DNA of 64,000 nt, from positions 62,001-126,000 of the forward strand of contig NZ_JAPPUW010000001.1 of the NCBI RefSeq assembly GCF_026712205.1. Reading direction: 5' to 3'. This stretch comes from Pelomonas aquatica. Lineage in GTDB: Bacteria; Pseudomonadota; Gammaproteobacteria; Burkholderiales; Burkholderiaceae_C. Positions 25,937 to 35,525 of this stretch are shown one piece after another. The notes under the pieces were generated by a model that saw only the letters and a program-made list of their open reading frames with translations, was not told the origin of the DNA and did no database searches. The position numbers and the translations under genes were made by a program. Position 1 is the stretch's first letter, and each line of letters starts with the position of its first letter.

Positions 25937-26932
25937 TCAGGCGGCGTGCTGCAGGCTGCGCTTGTGGTGGTACATGCGCTGGTCGGCCAGCTCGATGAGG
26001 CGCGCCACGTCGGCCCCATCCTCGGGGAAGCAGGCCGCGCCCATGCTGGCGCCCACCTGCAGCAGGCGGTCTTCGAACTCGAAGCTGCCGTTCAGGTCGC
26101 GGGCCAGCCGCCGCATCGTCGCGTCCAGGCCGCCGTTGGCCGCCACGGGCCGCAGCAGCACGCCGAACTCGTCGCCGCCCAGGCGCGCGGCCGTGTCGGA
26201 CTGGCGAACGCCTCCCGCCAGGCGGCGCGCGAACTCCAGCAGCGCCGCATCGCCGGCGCGGTGGCCATGATGGTCGTTGATCGGCTTGAGCCCATTCATG
26301 TCGAGCATCATGACCGCCAGCGGCTGGCTGTCGCGCACGGCCTGGGCCAGGGAGGCGTGCAGGCGGTCGAGGAAAAGGGCGCGATTGGGCAGGTCGGTCA
26401 GGCTGTCGTGGGTGGCCTTGTGGAAGAGCTCGCCCGGCGTGTAGCGGGTCGCGAAATACATGGCCGACGCGACGAGCTCGGAGATCAGCCCCAGCAGCGA
26501 CACATGCTTGTCGTTGAACTGGCCGGGGCGCCGGGACATCGCCTTCAGCACGCCGACCGTCACGCCGTGGTGGCGCAGCGGCACGACGACCAGCGCGCGC
26601 AACCCCAGGCGCTCGCAGGCCGCACGGTCGGCCCGCGCGTCGCTCAGCGCGTCGTCGCAACGCAGCGCCTGCCCCTGGGCGACGCACAGGCCCGACAGGC
26701 TGCTGCTGCGCTTGAGCCTCAAGCCCAGGCTGCCCTCGGCCATGCCGGTGGCTGCGCGATAGACCATGTCTTCGCCCTCAATCATTTCGACCACGGCGCC
26801 GTCGGCCTCCACCAGGTCCAGGGTGCGCCTGGCCACCAGATCGAGCAGGCGGCTCAGATCGAGGTCAAGCCCCAGACTGGCCACTTCGGTCTGCATCGCG
26901 ATGACCTCAAGCAGTTTTTCCCTGCTCGGCAT
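25937..26932 (-). CDS. GAF-GGDEF diguanylate cyclase
   Basis: A 331-residue soluble protein. An N-terminal GAF domain (about 20-165; VVPLRHHGVTVGVLK) is followed by a GGDEF domain (about 175-330) with the intact catalytic LGGDEFGVLL and an allosteric I-site RxxD (RQSD) five residues before it, so it should make c-di-GMP and be product-inhibited. The metal/substrate Asp region reads DMNGLKPINDHHGH. The GAF ligand is unknown. It is divergent from the acetyltransferase gene. Confidence 0.93.
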   Translation of the reverse strand: MPSREKLLEVIAMQTEVASLGLDLDLSRLLDLVARRTLDLVEADGAVVEMIEGEDMVYRAATGMAEGSLGLRLKRSSSLSGLCVAQGQALRCDDALSDARADRAACERLGLRALVVVPLRHHGVTVGVLKAMSRRPGQFNDKHVSLLGLISELVASAMYFATRYTPGELFHKATHDSLTDLPNRALFLDRLHASLAQAVRDSQPLAVMMLDMNGLKPINDHHGHRAGDAALLEFARRLAGGVRQSDTAARLGGDEFGVLLRPVAANGGLDATMRRLARDLNGSFEFEDRLLQVGASMGAACFPEDGADVARLIELADQRMYHHKRSLQHAA

Positions 26933-27138
26933 CCGTCCCTCCTCGATGTCGCCTGCATGCGACGGCGCGCCCTTTGTGGCCCGAGCGCTGCGTTGTCTCC
27001 CGGATCAACAGTGTCTCACGCAGGCAGAAATGATGTCGCCTCTGAAATGGACGCCATCTATGCGTGTTTTCGACGCCTTCGCGGGCTTGCGCCGCGCTCG
27101 GGCCGAGGCCTGCCGGGGTGTGGACTAGAGTCCGGCGC

Positions 27139-29847
27139 ATGGACACCCACTTCCTCGCGCCGCTGTTCACGCCCCGTTCGGTCGTGGTGTTCGCCGGCCC
27201 GCCGGACGAGCCCGCGCGCCAGACCCGCCAGGCCCGCGTGCTGCGCGCCGCGCTGCAGGCCGCGCCGGGCGCCAGTCCGCCGCAGTTCCTGCACGGCGAG
27301 ACGACCGGCACGCTGGGCGAGCTGGCGCGCTCGCGGGCCGACCTGGCCGTCATCGCGCTGCCGGCCGACGAGATCGCCGCGGCGCTGGAGGTGGCCTGCC
27401 GCATCGCCTGCCGCTCGGCGCTGATCGTCAGCGACGGCATCGAGCCCGAGCAGGCCGCCCAGCTCAAGCGCATCGCGCGCCGCGAGGGCGTGCACCTGCT
27501 CGGCCCCAACTGCCTGGGCTTCCAGCGCCCGCACCTGAACCTGAACGCGAGCGCAGCCGGCCCGCTGGCCGCCGAGGGCTCGCTGGCGCTGGTGTCGCAG
27601 TCGGGCGCGCTGACCTCGGCCATGCTGGACTGGGCACAGCAGAACCACGTCGGCTTCAGCCAGGTCGTGTCGCTGGGCCCCAACGCGGCCGTGGACCTGG
27701 CCCAGGTGCTGGACTTCCTGGCCACCGACACGCGCACGCAGAGCATCGTCGTCTACCTGGAGGGCATCTCCAGCGCCCGCCGCTTCATGAGCGCGCTGCG
27801 CTCGGCCGCGCATGCCAAGCCGGTCGTCGTGCTGAAGGCCGGCCGGCGCAGCGCCGGCAACGAGGCGGCCCTGACGCACAGCCGCGCCATCGTCGGCAGC
27901 GACGACGTCTTCGACGCCGCGCTGCGCCGTGCCGGTGCGGTGCGGGTGCGCAGCTTCGTCGAGCTGTTCTCGGCCGCCAAATGCCTGGCCGCGCGCTACC
28001 GGCCGGTCGGCAAGCGCCTGGCCATCGTCACCAACGGCGGCGGCCCCGGCGTGCTGGCGGCGGACTGGGTCGGCGAGATCGGCCTGCAGCTGGGCAGGCT
28101 GTCGCCCGAGATCGCCCGCACGCTGGCGCCCCGGCTGCCCGGCCTGGCCTCGCTGGCCGACCTGATCGACCTGTCCGCCGCCGCGACGCCCGGGCACTTC
28201 CGCATCGCCATCGAGGCCGCCGCGCAAGACCCCGCCATCGACGGCCTGCTGGCCATCTACGCGCCGCAGATCGGCTCCGACGCGACCGAGACGGCCCGCG
28301 CCGTCGCCGCGGCCAAGGCCGCCACGGCCAAGCCGCTGCTGGGCTGCTGGATGGGCGACGCCTCGGTGCTGGAGGCGCGCCGCGTGTTGAACGAGGCGGC
28401 CATCGCGAACTTCCGCACACCGGAGGCGGCGGTCGGCGCCTTCGGCAATATCGCCAGCTTCTATGCCAACCAGCAGCTGCTGCTGCAGACGCCACCGCCG
28501 ATGTCCAGCCTCGCGCAGCCCGACGTCGAGGCCGCGCGCCTGCTCATCGAGAGCGTGCTGGCCGAGCGCCGCCGCACGCTGACCGAGATGGAGAGCAAGG
28601 CCCTGCTCGCAGCCTTCCACATCCCCGTCACGCAGACCGTGCTGGCGCGCAGCGCCAACGAGGCCATGATGCTGGCGACCCAGCTCGGCTTCCCGGTCGC
28701 GCTGAAGATCGACTCGCCCGACATCGCCCACAAGAGCGATGTGCAGGGCGTGGCGCTGAACATCCAGAGCGGCGCCGCCGCGCGCGACACCTACAACGAG
28801 ATGGTGGCCCGCGTGAAGCGGCTGCAGCCGCAGGCACGCATCAACGGCGTGACGGTGCAGAAGATGGCGCGTGCACACCACGGCCGGGGCGGTCAGGAGG
28901 TCTGCGTCGGCCTGGTGACGGACGAGGCCTTCGGGCCGACCATCGTCTTCGGCGCCGGCGGCACGATGATCGAGCTGATCGCCGACCGCGCGATGGAGCT
29001 GCCGCCGCTGAACCAGTTCCTCGCCCGCCGCCTGATCGAGCGCGCCCGCGTCGCCGAGGCGCTGACCGAGGGCCGCGCCGGCAGCCCGCCGGCCGACCTG
29101 GAGGCGCTGGAGCGCGTGCTGCAGCGCGTCAGCGAGATGGTCTGCGAGTTCCCGCAGCTGCGCGAGATGGACATCAACCCGCTGATCGTCGACGAGCACG
29201 GCGCCGTCGCCGTGGACGCGCGCGTCGTGCTGCAGCCGGGCCAGCAGGCCGGCAGCCCCCGCGCCTTCGACTACCCCCACCTGGCCATCCTGCCCTACCC
29301 GGCCCGCTTCGAGCAGGTCTGGCCGCTGGCCGGCGGCGGCGAGGTGACGGTGCGGCCGGTGCGCCCCGACGACGCGCAGATGCTGCAGGAGCTGGTGCGC
29401 GGCCTCAAGCCGGAGAGCCGCTACTTCCGCTTCGCCAGCGCGATCAAGGAGCTGCCGCCGGGGCTGCTGGCGCGGCTGACGCTGATCGACTACGACCGCG
29501 AGATGGCGCTGGTGGCCGTCTGCTGCGAACGCAGCGCGCGCGACGACGGCGGCTTCGACGAGCGCGAGCGCATCGTCGGCGTGTCGCGCATCATCAACAA
29601 CCCCGACCAGACCAGCTGCGAGTTCAGCCTGCTGGTGGCCGACGACTTCGGCGGCAAGGGCCTGGGCTCGCGGCTGATGGAAGGCATCACCGACGCCGCG
29701 CGCGAGAAGGGCCTGACGGACATCGAGGGCCTGGTGCTGAGCAACAACAGCGACATGCTCAAGCTGATGCGCGGCCTGGGCTTCTCGGTCAAGCCGCACC
29801 CGGAGGAGCCGGACTTCCGGCTCGTGAGCCGGTCACTGCAGGGCTGA
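27139..29847 (+). CDS. Acyl-CoA synthetase-like/GNAT fusion, Pat-type protein acetyltransferase
   Basis: About 902 residues from the ATG at 27139. Order: an N-terminal NDP-forming acyl-CoA synthetase-like CoA-binding and ligase part (about 1-460; LLGPNCLGF, VSQSGALTSAMLDW), an ATP-grasp region (about 470-700; VALKIDSPDIAHKSDVQGV, ALNIQSG), and a GNAT acetyltransferase domain (about 735-900; NPDQTSCEFSLLVADDFGGKGLG). This is the architecture of PatZ/YfiQ-type lysine acetyltransferases that control acetyl-CoA synthetase. The active-site His of the synthetase half was not checked, and in this family that half is usually inactive. Confidence 0.9.
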   Translation: MDTHFLAPLFTPRSVVVFAGPPDEPARQTRQARVLRAALQAAPGASPPQFLHGETTGTLGELARSRADLAVIALPADEIAAALEVACRIACRSALIVSDGIEPEQAAQLKRIARREGVHLLGPNCLGFQRPHLNLNASAAGPLAAEGSLALVSQSGALTSAMLDWAQQNHVGFSQVVSLGPNAAVDLAQVLDFLATDTRTQSIVVYLEGISSARRFMSALRSAAHAKPVVVLKAGRRSAGNEAALTHSRAIVGSDDVFDAALRRAGAVRVRSFVELFSAAKCLAARYRPVGKRLAIVTNGGGPGVLAADWVGEIGLQLGRLSPEIARTLAPRLPGLASLADLIDLSAAATPGHFRIAIEAAAQDPAIDGLLAIYAPQIGSDATETARAVAAAKAATAKPLLGCWMGDASVLEARRVLNEAAIANFRTPEAAVGAFGNIASFYANQQLLLQTPPPMSSLAQPDVEAARLLIESVLAERRRTLTEMESKALLAAFHIPVTQTVLARSANEAMMLATQLGFPVALKIDSPDIAHKSDVQGVALNIQSGAAARDTYNEMVARVKRLQPQARINGVTVQKMARAHHGRGGQEVCVGLVTDEAFGPTIVFGAGGTMIELIADRAMELPPLNQFLARRLIERARVAEALTEGRAGSPPADLEALERVLQRVSEMVCEFPQLREMDINPLIVDEHGAVAVDARVVLQPGQQAGSPRAFDYPHLAILPYPARFEQVWPLAGGGEVTVRPVRPDDAQMLQELVRGLKPESRYFRFASAIKELPPGLLARLTLIDYDREMALVAVCCERSARDDGGFDERERIVGVSRIINNPDQTSCEFSLLVADDFGGKGLGSRLMEGITDAAREKGLTDIEGLVLSNNSDMLKLMRGLGFSVKPHPEEPDFRLVSRSLQG

Positions 29848-29852
29848 GGAAA

Positions 29853-30066
29853 AACGCCCCTCGCCCAGCCTCGCCCCCGCTGAACGCGGGCGAGCCTGGT
29901 CGGTCCCCCGCGGGCACGGCGATGCTTGCGGCATCGAGCCGCAAGCACATCGCCATGACGGGCCGGCTTGGGGACTGGAGTCGGACACAGGCAGTCCCTG
30001 CGGACTGCCTGCGCCTACGAAAGGCCATGGGCCTCTGGCCCAGGGCAGGCCCGGCGCTCGGCCCGA
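29853..30066. repeat. Convergent-gene palindromic repeat, copy 2
   Basis: This gap separates the convergent stops of the Pat-type and nucleoside hydrolase genes. The 37-nt core hairpin is at 29918-29954 (7-bp stem, 8-bp stem, loop ATCGA, CA bulge). Compared with copy 3, one stem pair is T-A instead of C-G. An extra segment carries two small hairpins (GCAGTCC...GGACTGC near 29991 and GGCC...GGCC near 30024). The shared tail GCCCGGCGCTCGGCCCG is at about 30049-30066. Confidence 0.8.
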
Positions 30067-30071
30067 AGGGT

Positions 30072-31013
30072 TCAGCCCAATCGAGCCAGACGCTCCGTCA
30101 GCAGCGCGAAGAAGCCGTCGGCGTCCGCGTGGCGCAGCACCTGGGCGTTGGCGGCCAGGCCGGTGACGCCCCACCAGTCGATGACGCTCATGCCGCGCGT
30201 CAGCTCGCTCCGCGTCTCGATGCGCACATTGCAGTCGCGGCTCTGGAACAGCGCGGGCCGCAGCAGGAAGGCGATCACGCAGGGGTCGTGCAGCGGGCCG
30301 CCGTCCTGGCCGTATTTCTCCTCGTCGTAGCGCTCGAAGAACTCCATCCAGGCCGCGGCGACGCTGCCGGCGCGGTTGCCGAGCGCGCGGATGGCGGCGA
30401 TGCGCGCCGCCGTCGTCAGCACCTCGTGGGTGACGTCCAGCGGCGCCATCGTGATGGGCACGCCGCTCGTGAACACCTCGTGCGCGGCCTGCGGGTCGAC
30501 GTAGAAATTGAACTCGGCCGCCGGCGTCACATTGCCGCCCTCGAAGAAGCCGCCGCCCATCAGCACGATGCGGCGGATGCGCGGCGCGATGTCGGGGGCC
30601 TGGCGCAGCGCTAGCGCGATATTGGTGAGGGGCCCGAGCGGGCACAGCGTCACGCTGCCGGCCTCGCGCTCGCGCAGCGTCTGCACGATGAAGTCGACCG
30701 CGTGACGGCCGTCCAGCGCCAGTGTGGGCTCGGGCAGGTCGACGCCGTTCAGGCCGGTGTCGCCATGCACATGCTCGGCCGTGACCAGGGGCACGTCCAG
30801 CGGCCGGTCGGCGCCGGCGCAGATGGGCACGTCGCGGCGGCCGGCCAGCTCCAGCACCTTGCGCGCGTTCAGCGTCGTCAGCGCCAGCGGCACATTGCCG
30901 GCCACGGTGGTCACGCCGAGCAGCTCCAGTTCGGGGCTGGCCGCGGCCAGCAGCAGCGCGATGGCGTCGTCCTGACCCGGGTCGGTGTCGATGATGATGG
31001 GCTGGCGGGTCAT
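30072..31013 (-). CDS. Nucleoside hydrolase (inosine/uridine-preferring type)
   Basis: A 313-residue nucleoside hydrolase cleaving the N-glycosidic bond of ribonucleosides. The N-terminal calcium-binding DTDPGQDDAIAL (Asp10, Asp14, Asp15), the AEHVHGDTGLNG segment, and the later EFNFYVDPQAA and TMAPLDVT segments are all present, as in RihA/RihB-type enzymes. The preferred base cannot be read from the sequence. Its start overlaps the stop of the FAH-like gene by four bases (ATGA). Confidence 0.93.
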   Translation of the reverse strand: MTRQPIIIDTDPGQDDAIALLLAAASPELELLGVTTVAGNVPLALTTLNARKVLELAGRRDVPICAGADRPLDVPLVTAEHVHGDTGLNGVDLPEPTLALDGRHAVDFIVQTLREREAGSVTLCPLGPLTNIALALRQAPDIAPRIRRIVLMGGGFFEGGNVTPAAEFNFYVDPQAAHEVFTSGVPITMAPLDVTHEVLTTAARIAAIRALGNRAGSVAAAWMEFFERYDEEKYGQDGGPLHDPCVIAFLLRPALFQSRDCNVRIETRSELTRGMSVIDWWGVTGLAANAQVLRHADADGFFALLTERLARLG

Positions 31014-31783
31014 GGCGTGTCCGGGGCGATGTCGAGGTCGATGGCGCCGAAGAGGCTGGCGCCCTCGGCGGCCTTGAGGTCCAGGTGCAGGCTGTCGCCG
31101 GCGGCCAGCGCGAGGTCCAGCGCGCCGAGGGCGATGCCGGCGACCTGGCCGGACCGCAACGGGCGCAGTCGCGCCAGCCGGGCCAGCGCGGCGCCGGGCT
31201 TGGCGTCCACGTCGCGCGGCTCCTGCCGGCTGCCGTTGTGCAGGCGGTGCAGCCGGGCCTGCAGCCGGCCGGCGCTCCAGCCCGCGCCCAGTTCATCGGG
31301 CGTGACGGCCAGCGGCGCGAGCTGGGTGGCGATCAACTCGTCGTCGACGCGCCAGTCGATGGCCAGCGTCAGCAGGCGCAGCGCATCCAGCGCGGCGGCC
31401 GGGTCGCTGGCGGCGGCCAGGTCGCCCGCGATGGCCGCCAGCGCGGGCCGGCCCTCGGCCGGTGCGCGCAGCGGCTGCTGCGGCGCCGAGAAATTGCCGG
31501 CGTCGCGCTGCACGCCGCCGTCGGCGTCGACGACGGCCCAGCCGCAGCCGCGCGGCAGCGGCGCCACGCATTTCGCGGGCTCGAAGGGGAAGGCATGGCG
31601 CAGCTTGCCGTGGTTGAGCTGCACGGCCAGGTCTTCGAGCTGGGGCGCGACGAAGCCCCAGTCGTCGAGGACCTGCTGCAGGCGCGTGGCGATGCCGTTG
31701 GCGTAATGGGCCTGGGTCAGGTCGCGCGACACGACGACGAGGTGGCCGTCGCGCGAGCCGTCGGCGTAGCTGGCGAGTTTCAT
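31010..31783 (-). CDS. Degenerate fumarylacetoacetate-hydrolase-like protein
   Basis: A 257-residue protein whose ends match FAH-family enzymes: N-terminal DGSRDGHLVVVSRDLTQAHY and FPFEPAKCVAPLPR, then VTPDELGAGW, and C-terminal EGASLFGAIDLDIAP. Full-length relatives have about 330 residues. The central segments that carry the metal-binding Glu/Glu/Asp and the catalytic part (EAEVAVVTGD, SLRN, GFGFFQSKPATAF in relatives) are replaced or deleted; only fragments such as ALAAIAGD and LLTLAIDW remain. The frame is intact and the gene is coupled to the nucleoside hydrolase, so it is probably a pseudoenzyme rather than random decay. Confidence 0.82.
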   Translation of the reverse strand: MKLASYADGSRDGHLVVVSRDLTQAHYANGIATRLQQVLDDWGFVAPQLEDLAVQLNHGKLRHAFPFEPAKCVAPLPRGCGWAVVDADGGVQRDAGNFSAPQQPLRAPAEGRPALAAIAGDLAAASDPAAALDALRLLTLAIDWRVDDELIATQLAPLAVTPDELGAGWSAGRLQARLHRLHNGSRQEPRDVDAKPGAALARLARLRPLRSGQVAGIALGALDLALAAGDSLHLDLKAAEGASLFGAIDLDIAPDTP

Positions 31784-31817
31784 GAGCGGGAATCCGGGGA
31801 GATGGCAGCATTGTGCG

Positions 31818-32711
31818 ATGCGCGCTCATCTCCTCCCGCCCCGCGCCGCCCTGCTCGCGCTGGCGGCCAGCCTGTTCGCGCACGCGGCGCTGCTGGGCGG
31901 CGAGCGGGCGCGCGAGGACGCCGCCCGGCCGGCGCGGGCCGTCAGCATCGCGCTGCTGCCGCCGCCCGTGCTGCCGGTCGCCCTGCCCGAGCCCGCGGCG
32001 CCAACCCCGCCCGCGGCCCAGCCCCGTGCCGCCCGCCCCGGCAAGCAGCCGCCCGCCCCCGCCGTGGAGGCGCCCGCCGCCGTACCGGACGCACCGCTGC
32101 TGCGCCTGGCCGGCCCGGCGGCCTGGCATTACCGGCTGCGCCAGGCCGGCCAGGACGGCGAGGCCGTGCTGGACTGGCGCCCCGAGGCCGACGGCCGCTA
32201 CAGCCTGCGCCTGACCCGCCAGGTGGGCGAGCGCGCGCTGCCCGCCTGGGAAAGCCTGGGCCGCATCGGCGCCGGCGGCCTGGCGCCCGAGCGCTTCGCG
32301 CTGCAGCGCGGCGGCCAGGACCGCCAGGCCGTCAATTTCGACACCGAAGGCCGGCGCATCAGCTTCTCGGCCAGCCCGGCGCAGTTGGAGCTGCCCGAGG
32401 GCGCCCAGGACCGGCTCTCCTGGTGGCTGCAGCTCGCGGCCCTGGTGCAGGCCGCGCCGGCACCGGGCGGGCGCTGGCGCGTCTGGGTGGCCAGCCCGCG
32501 CGGCGAGCTGCGCGAATGGGTGTTCGAGGCCGTGGACGCCGCGCCCGACGACGCCGGCACGCTGCACCTGCGCCGCCAGACGCTGGGGCCGCACGACCCG
32601 GGCATCGAGCTGTGGCTGGACCCGGCGCGCTCCTACTGGCCCGTACGGCTGCGCCAGGGCGATCCGGAAGCGCGGGGTTACGAAATCCGTTTGGACGCTG
32701 TGAACTCCTGA
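31818..32711 (+). CDS. DUF3108 domain protein
   Basis: A 297-residue protein from the ATG at 31818. An N-terminal hydrophobic anchor is followed by a Pro/Ala-rich spacer and a C-terminal DUF3108 domain (from about residue 95; WHYRLRQAGQDGEAVLDW, LPEGAQDRLSWWLQLA, RGELREWVFEAV, LWLDPARSYWPVRLR). DUF3108 members are secreted or periplasmic beta-rich proteins of unknown function. It is divergent from the FAH-like gene, with a 34-base gap. Confidence 0.85.
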   Translation: MRAHLLPPRAALLALAASLFAHAALLGGERAREDAARPARAVSIALLPPPVLPVALPEPAAPTPPAAQPRAARPGKQPPAPAVEAPAAVPDAPLLRLAGPAAWHYRLRQAGQDGEAVLDWRPEADGRYSLRLTRQVGERALPAWESLGRIGAGGLAPERFALQRGGQDRQAVNFDTEGRRISFSASPAQLELPEGAQDRLSWWLQLAALVQAAPAPGGRWRVWVASPRGELREWVFEAVDAAPDDAGTLHLRRQTLGPHDPGIELWLDPARSYWPVRLRQGDPEARGYEIRLDAVNS

Positions 32712-32833
32712 CGCTTCTCGTGCGTTGGAGGCCTGGGGGATGGCCCGAACTGCCGGGCCTTCTGCCAGTATCTCCACCGACAGGGCTTGAAAACCGGGTC
32801 GCCAACCGCAGCTGAAGCCACGAGGAGCACTCC

Positions 32834-33115
32834 ATGCACATGCTTTACAACTCCGACAGCTTCATCGTCGTCCAGTTCGACGTGCCGCCGGCCGAGCCGC
32901 AGGCGGTGGCCGCCGGGCCGCAGCTGAACCGCGGCGGCTTCGAGATCGTCGACAAGTTCGCCCGCAAGGAAATCTTCATCGAGGGCGCGCTGGCCGAGTC
33001 CTTCCAGCAGGGCGTGCAGGCGCTGATCGAGGACGGCGAGCCGTCGGAGGACGACCTCGACGCCTTCATCGAGCGCTATGCGGTGATGGGCCAGCAGCCC
33101 GTCGTGATGCACTGA
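32834..33115 (+). CDS. DUF3567-type small protein
   Basis: A 93-residue acidic protein (MHMLYNSDSFIVVQFD...) matching the betaproteobacterial DUF3567 (BTH_I0359-like) pattern: an N-terminal beta segment, RGGFEIVDKFARKEIFI, then an acidic C-terminus with SEDDLDAFI. A good ribosome site (GAGGAG) lies seven bases upstream. The function is unknown. It stands between DUF3108 and a large AAA+ protein, 122 bases upstream of the latter. Confidence 0.85.
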   Translation: MHMLYNSDSFIVVQFDVPPAEPQAVAAGPQLNRGGFEIVDKFARKEIFIEGALAESFQQGVQALIEDGEPSEDDLDAFIERYAVMGQQPVVMH

Positions 33116-33210
33116 ACACTTGGGGATCGATCCTGCATTGATCTGCCGCCAAGCCTGATACAAGATGGGTTCGCGCCGGCCGCCGCGGCCGCGCAAGGAG
33201 CCCATCGACC

Positions 33211-35523
33211 ATGGTGAAGCGAGCTGCCGTTGAGACAGCCCCCCGGGGACCGGGACGCGTGCTGCCTTCGCCCGGCCTGGACAGCGCCCCGGTGCTGGAC
33301 CGCATGTGCTCGCAGTTCGTGCTGACGCTGACCGTCAAGCACGCCGGCCGCTTCAACCTGCGGCGCGATTTCAACGGCCTGCTGTCCTTCACCGGCCGCC
33401 ACCTCGTCTGGCCCACCCGCGTGCTGCAGAGGCTGCGCGGCTATCTGACCCAGCGCTGCGCCGGCAACGAACTGTGGCGCGGCCACGAGGCACTGGGCGA
33501 CGAGGCCTTCCTCGAACGCTTCGGCCAGTGGAGCGGCCCCTTCTCGGAAGGCACGCTGTTCTTCTACCTCGACGAATACGTCAAGGACGCGCCCAAGGAC
33601 ATGCTGGCCCTGCTCGCCACCACCTGCGAGCACCTGGACCGCCAGCTCAGGCGCGAATCGACGCTGGTCGAGAAGAACATCGACGCGCTGGGCCAGCTGC
33701 TGCAGCTGAACCCGGCCGAACGGGCCATCCTGCTCTACGGCACGCTGGCGCGCTACCAGCGCGAGCTGCGGGGCGCCCTCGTCGAGTTCAAGGTCAACAC
33801 CGCGCAGGAGGCCTTCGCGGCGATCGCGGCCGTGGCCGGCGTGGACGAGCGCGAGGTGGCCGAGGCCTTGCGCGCCGGCTCGCGGCTGGAGCGCATCGGC
33901 ATGGTCGAGAACCTGATCTCCGAGCACAACATCACCGACCTGGCCGACCTGATGAAGGTCAGCGACCAGCTGCCGCCGGTGCTGATGCGCGAATACCAGG
34001 GCCCGCACGACCTGATGGCCGTGTTCACGCGGCCGGCCGCGGCCAGTACGCTCGCACCCGGCGACTTCCAGTTCGTCGTCGAAGACCTGGAGCTGCTGCA
34101 GGGCCTGCTGCGCCAGGCCGTCGCGACGCATGCGACCGGCGTCAACGTGCTGCTCTACGGCCCGCCGGGCACGGGCAAGACCGAGCTCGCCAAGGTGGCC
34201 GCCGCCGCCGCGGGGCTGGACCTGTACGAGGTCGAATACGCCGACCGCGACGGCAACTCGCTGTCGGGCCGCGACCGCTACCGCTCGCTGCAGATCAGCC
34301 AGGTCTTCCTGAAGGCCAGCGCCAACGTGGCCCTGCTGTTCGACGAGGTCGAGGACGTGTTCCCGCCGCTGTCCAGCGACACGGCCTCGCTGCTGAACCG
34401 GCTGGACGCCAGCGCCGAGGGCGGTATCGGCAACTCGGTCAGCGGCAAGGCCTGGGTCAACCAGATCCTGGAAACCAACCCGGTGCCCGTAATCTGGGTC
34501 ACCAACCGCATCGAGCAGATCGACCCGGCCTTCCGCCGCCGCTTCCAGTACCACCTGGAGCTGAAGTCGCCGCCGCCGGGCGCGCGCCGTGGGCTCGTGG
34601 CCAAGGCACTGGGCGACGTGGCGGTCAGCGAGGGCTTTGTCGCCAAGCTGGCCGAGCGGCCGGGCCTGACGCCGGCGCAGATCCGCACCGCGGTGCGCTT
34701 CGCGCAGCTGGCCGGCGCCGCCGGCGATGCCGAGAAGCTCATCGAGCGCCAGCTGCTCAATGCCGACAAGGCCCTGGGCCGCGACGACGGCGCCAGCTTC
34801 GTGCGGCCCTGCGTGACCCGCTACGCGCTGGAGCTGCTGAACTGCGAGAGCCGCTTCGAGATCCCGCGCATCGTCGAGGCGCTGCGGCGCAAGGGCAGCG
34901 GCCAGCTCTGCTTCTACGGCCCGCCCGGCAGCGGCAAGACCGCGCTGGCCGAACACATCGCCCAGGCCCTGGGCCGGCCGCTGATGGTGCGCCGCGCCAG
35001 CGACATCGCCAGCAAGTTCGTCGGCGAGACCGAGCAGAACATGGCGCGCATGTTCGAGACGGCGCAGACCGAGGGCGCCGTGCTGCTGCTGGACGAGGCC
35101 GACAGTTTTTTGCGCAGCCGCAGGCATGCCGAGCGCAACTACGAGGTCAGTGAGGTCAACGAGATGCTGGCCGGCATGGAGCGCTTCGCCGGCCTGTTCA
35201 TCTGCACGACCAATCTGTTCGACGACCTGGACGAAGCCGCGCTGCGGCGCTTCGCGTTCAAGATCCGCTTCAAGGCGCTGAGGCCCGAGCAGCGCGCCGC
35301 CATGTTCGAGCGCGAGGCCGGCGCGGCGCCCACCGACGAGCAGCGCTCAAGGCTGGCCGCGATGGACTGCCTGACGCATGGCGACTTCGCGGCCGTGCGC
35401 CACCAGGTCGAGATCCTCGGCGAGGCCTTCACGCCGGACGAGTTCCTGGCGCAGCTGGAGGCGGAGCATCGGGCCAAGCCCGAGGTGCGCGAGCGCCGCG
35501 GCATCGGGTTCAGGGCGGGCTGA
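33211..35523 (+). CDS. Double AAA+ ATPase
   Basis: A 770-residue protein with two AAA+ modules. The first has Walker A YGPPGTGKTE near residue 316 and Walker B LLFDEVED; the second has YGPPGSGKTA near residue 569 and LLLDEADS, with a substrate-loop region SKFVGETEQNMARMF and sensor-like TTNLFDDLDEAALRRF. An unannotated N-terminal domain of about 290 residues precedes them. AAGGAG lies ten bases before the ATG. It probably remodels or unfolds a protein partner; no partner is evident apart from the DUF3567-type gene just upstream. Confidence 0.9.
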   Translation: MVKRAAVETAPRGPGRVLPSPGLDSAPVLDRMCSQFVLTLTVKHAGRFNLRRDFNGLLSFTGRHLVWPTRVLQRLRGYLTQRCAGNELWRGHEALGDEAFLERFGQWSGPFSEGTLFFYLDEYVKDAPKDMLALLATTCEHLDRQLRRESTLVEKNIDALGQLLQLNPAERAILLYGTLARYQRELRGALVEFKVNTAQEAFAAIAAVAGVDEREVAEALRAGSRLERIGMVENLISEHNITDLADLMKVSDQLPPVLMREYQGPHDLMAVFTRPAAASTLAPGDFQFVVEDLELLQGLLRQAVATHATGVNVLLYGPPGTGKTELAKVAAAAAGLDLYEVEYADRDGNSLSGRDRYRSLQISQVFLKASANVALLFDEVEDVFPPLSSDTASLLNRLDASAEGGIGNSVSGKAWVNQILETNPVPVIWVTNRIEQIDPAFRRRFQYHLELKSPPPGARRGLVAKALGDVAVSEGFVAKLAERPGLTPAQIRTAVRFAQLAGAAGDAEKLIERQLLNADKALGRDDGASFVRPCVTRYALELLNCESRFEIPRIVEALRRKGSGQLCFYGPPGSGKTALAEHIAQALGRPLMVRRASDIASKFVGETEQNMARMFETAQTEGAVLLLDEADSFLRSRRHAERNYEVSEVNEMLAGMERFAGLFICTTNLFDDLDEAALRRFAFKIRFKALRPEQRAAMFEREAGAAPTDEQRSRLAAMDCLTHGDFAAVRHQVEILGEAFTPDEFLAQLEAEHRAKPEVRERRGIGFRAG

Positions 35524-35525
35524 AC

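Noticed and set aside
27058-29799. Open frame of about 910 codons antisense to the Pat-type gene
   Set aside because: Shadow of a GC-rich coding strand; Pat-type domains are on the plus strand.
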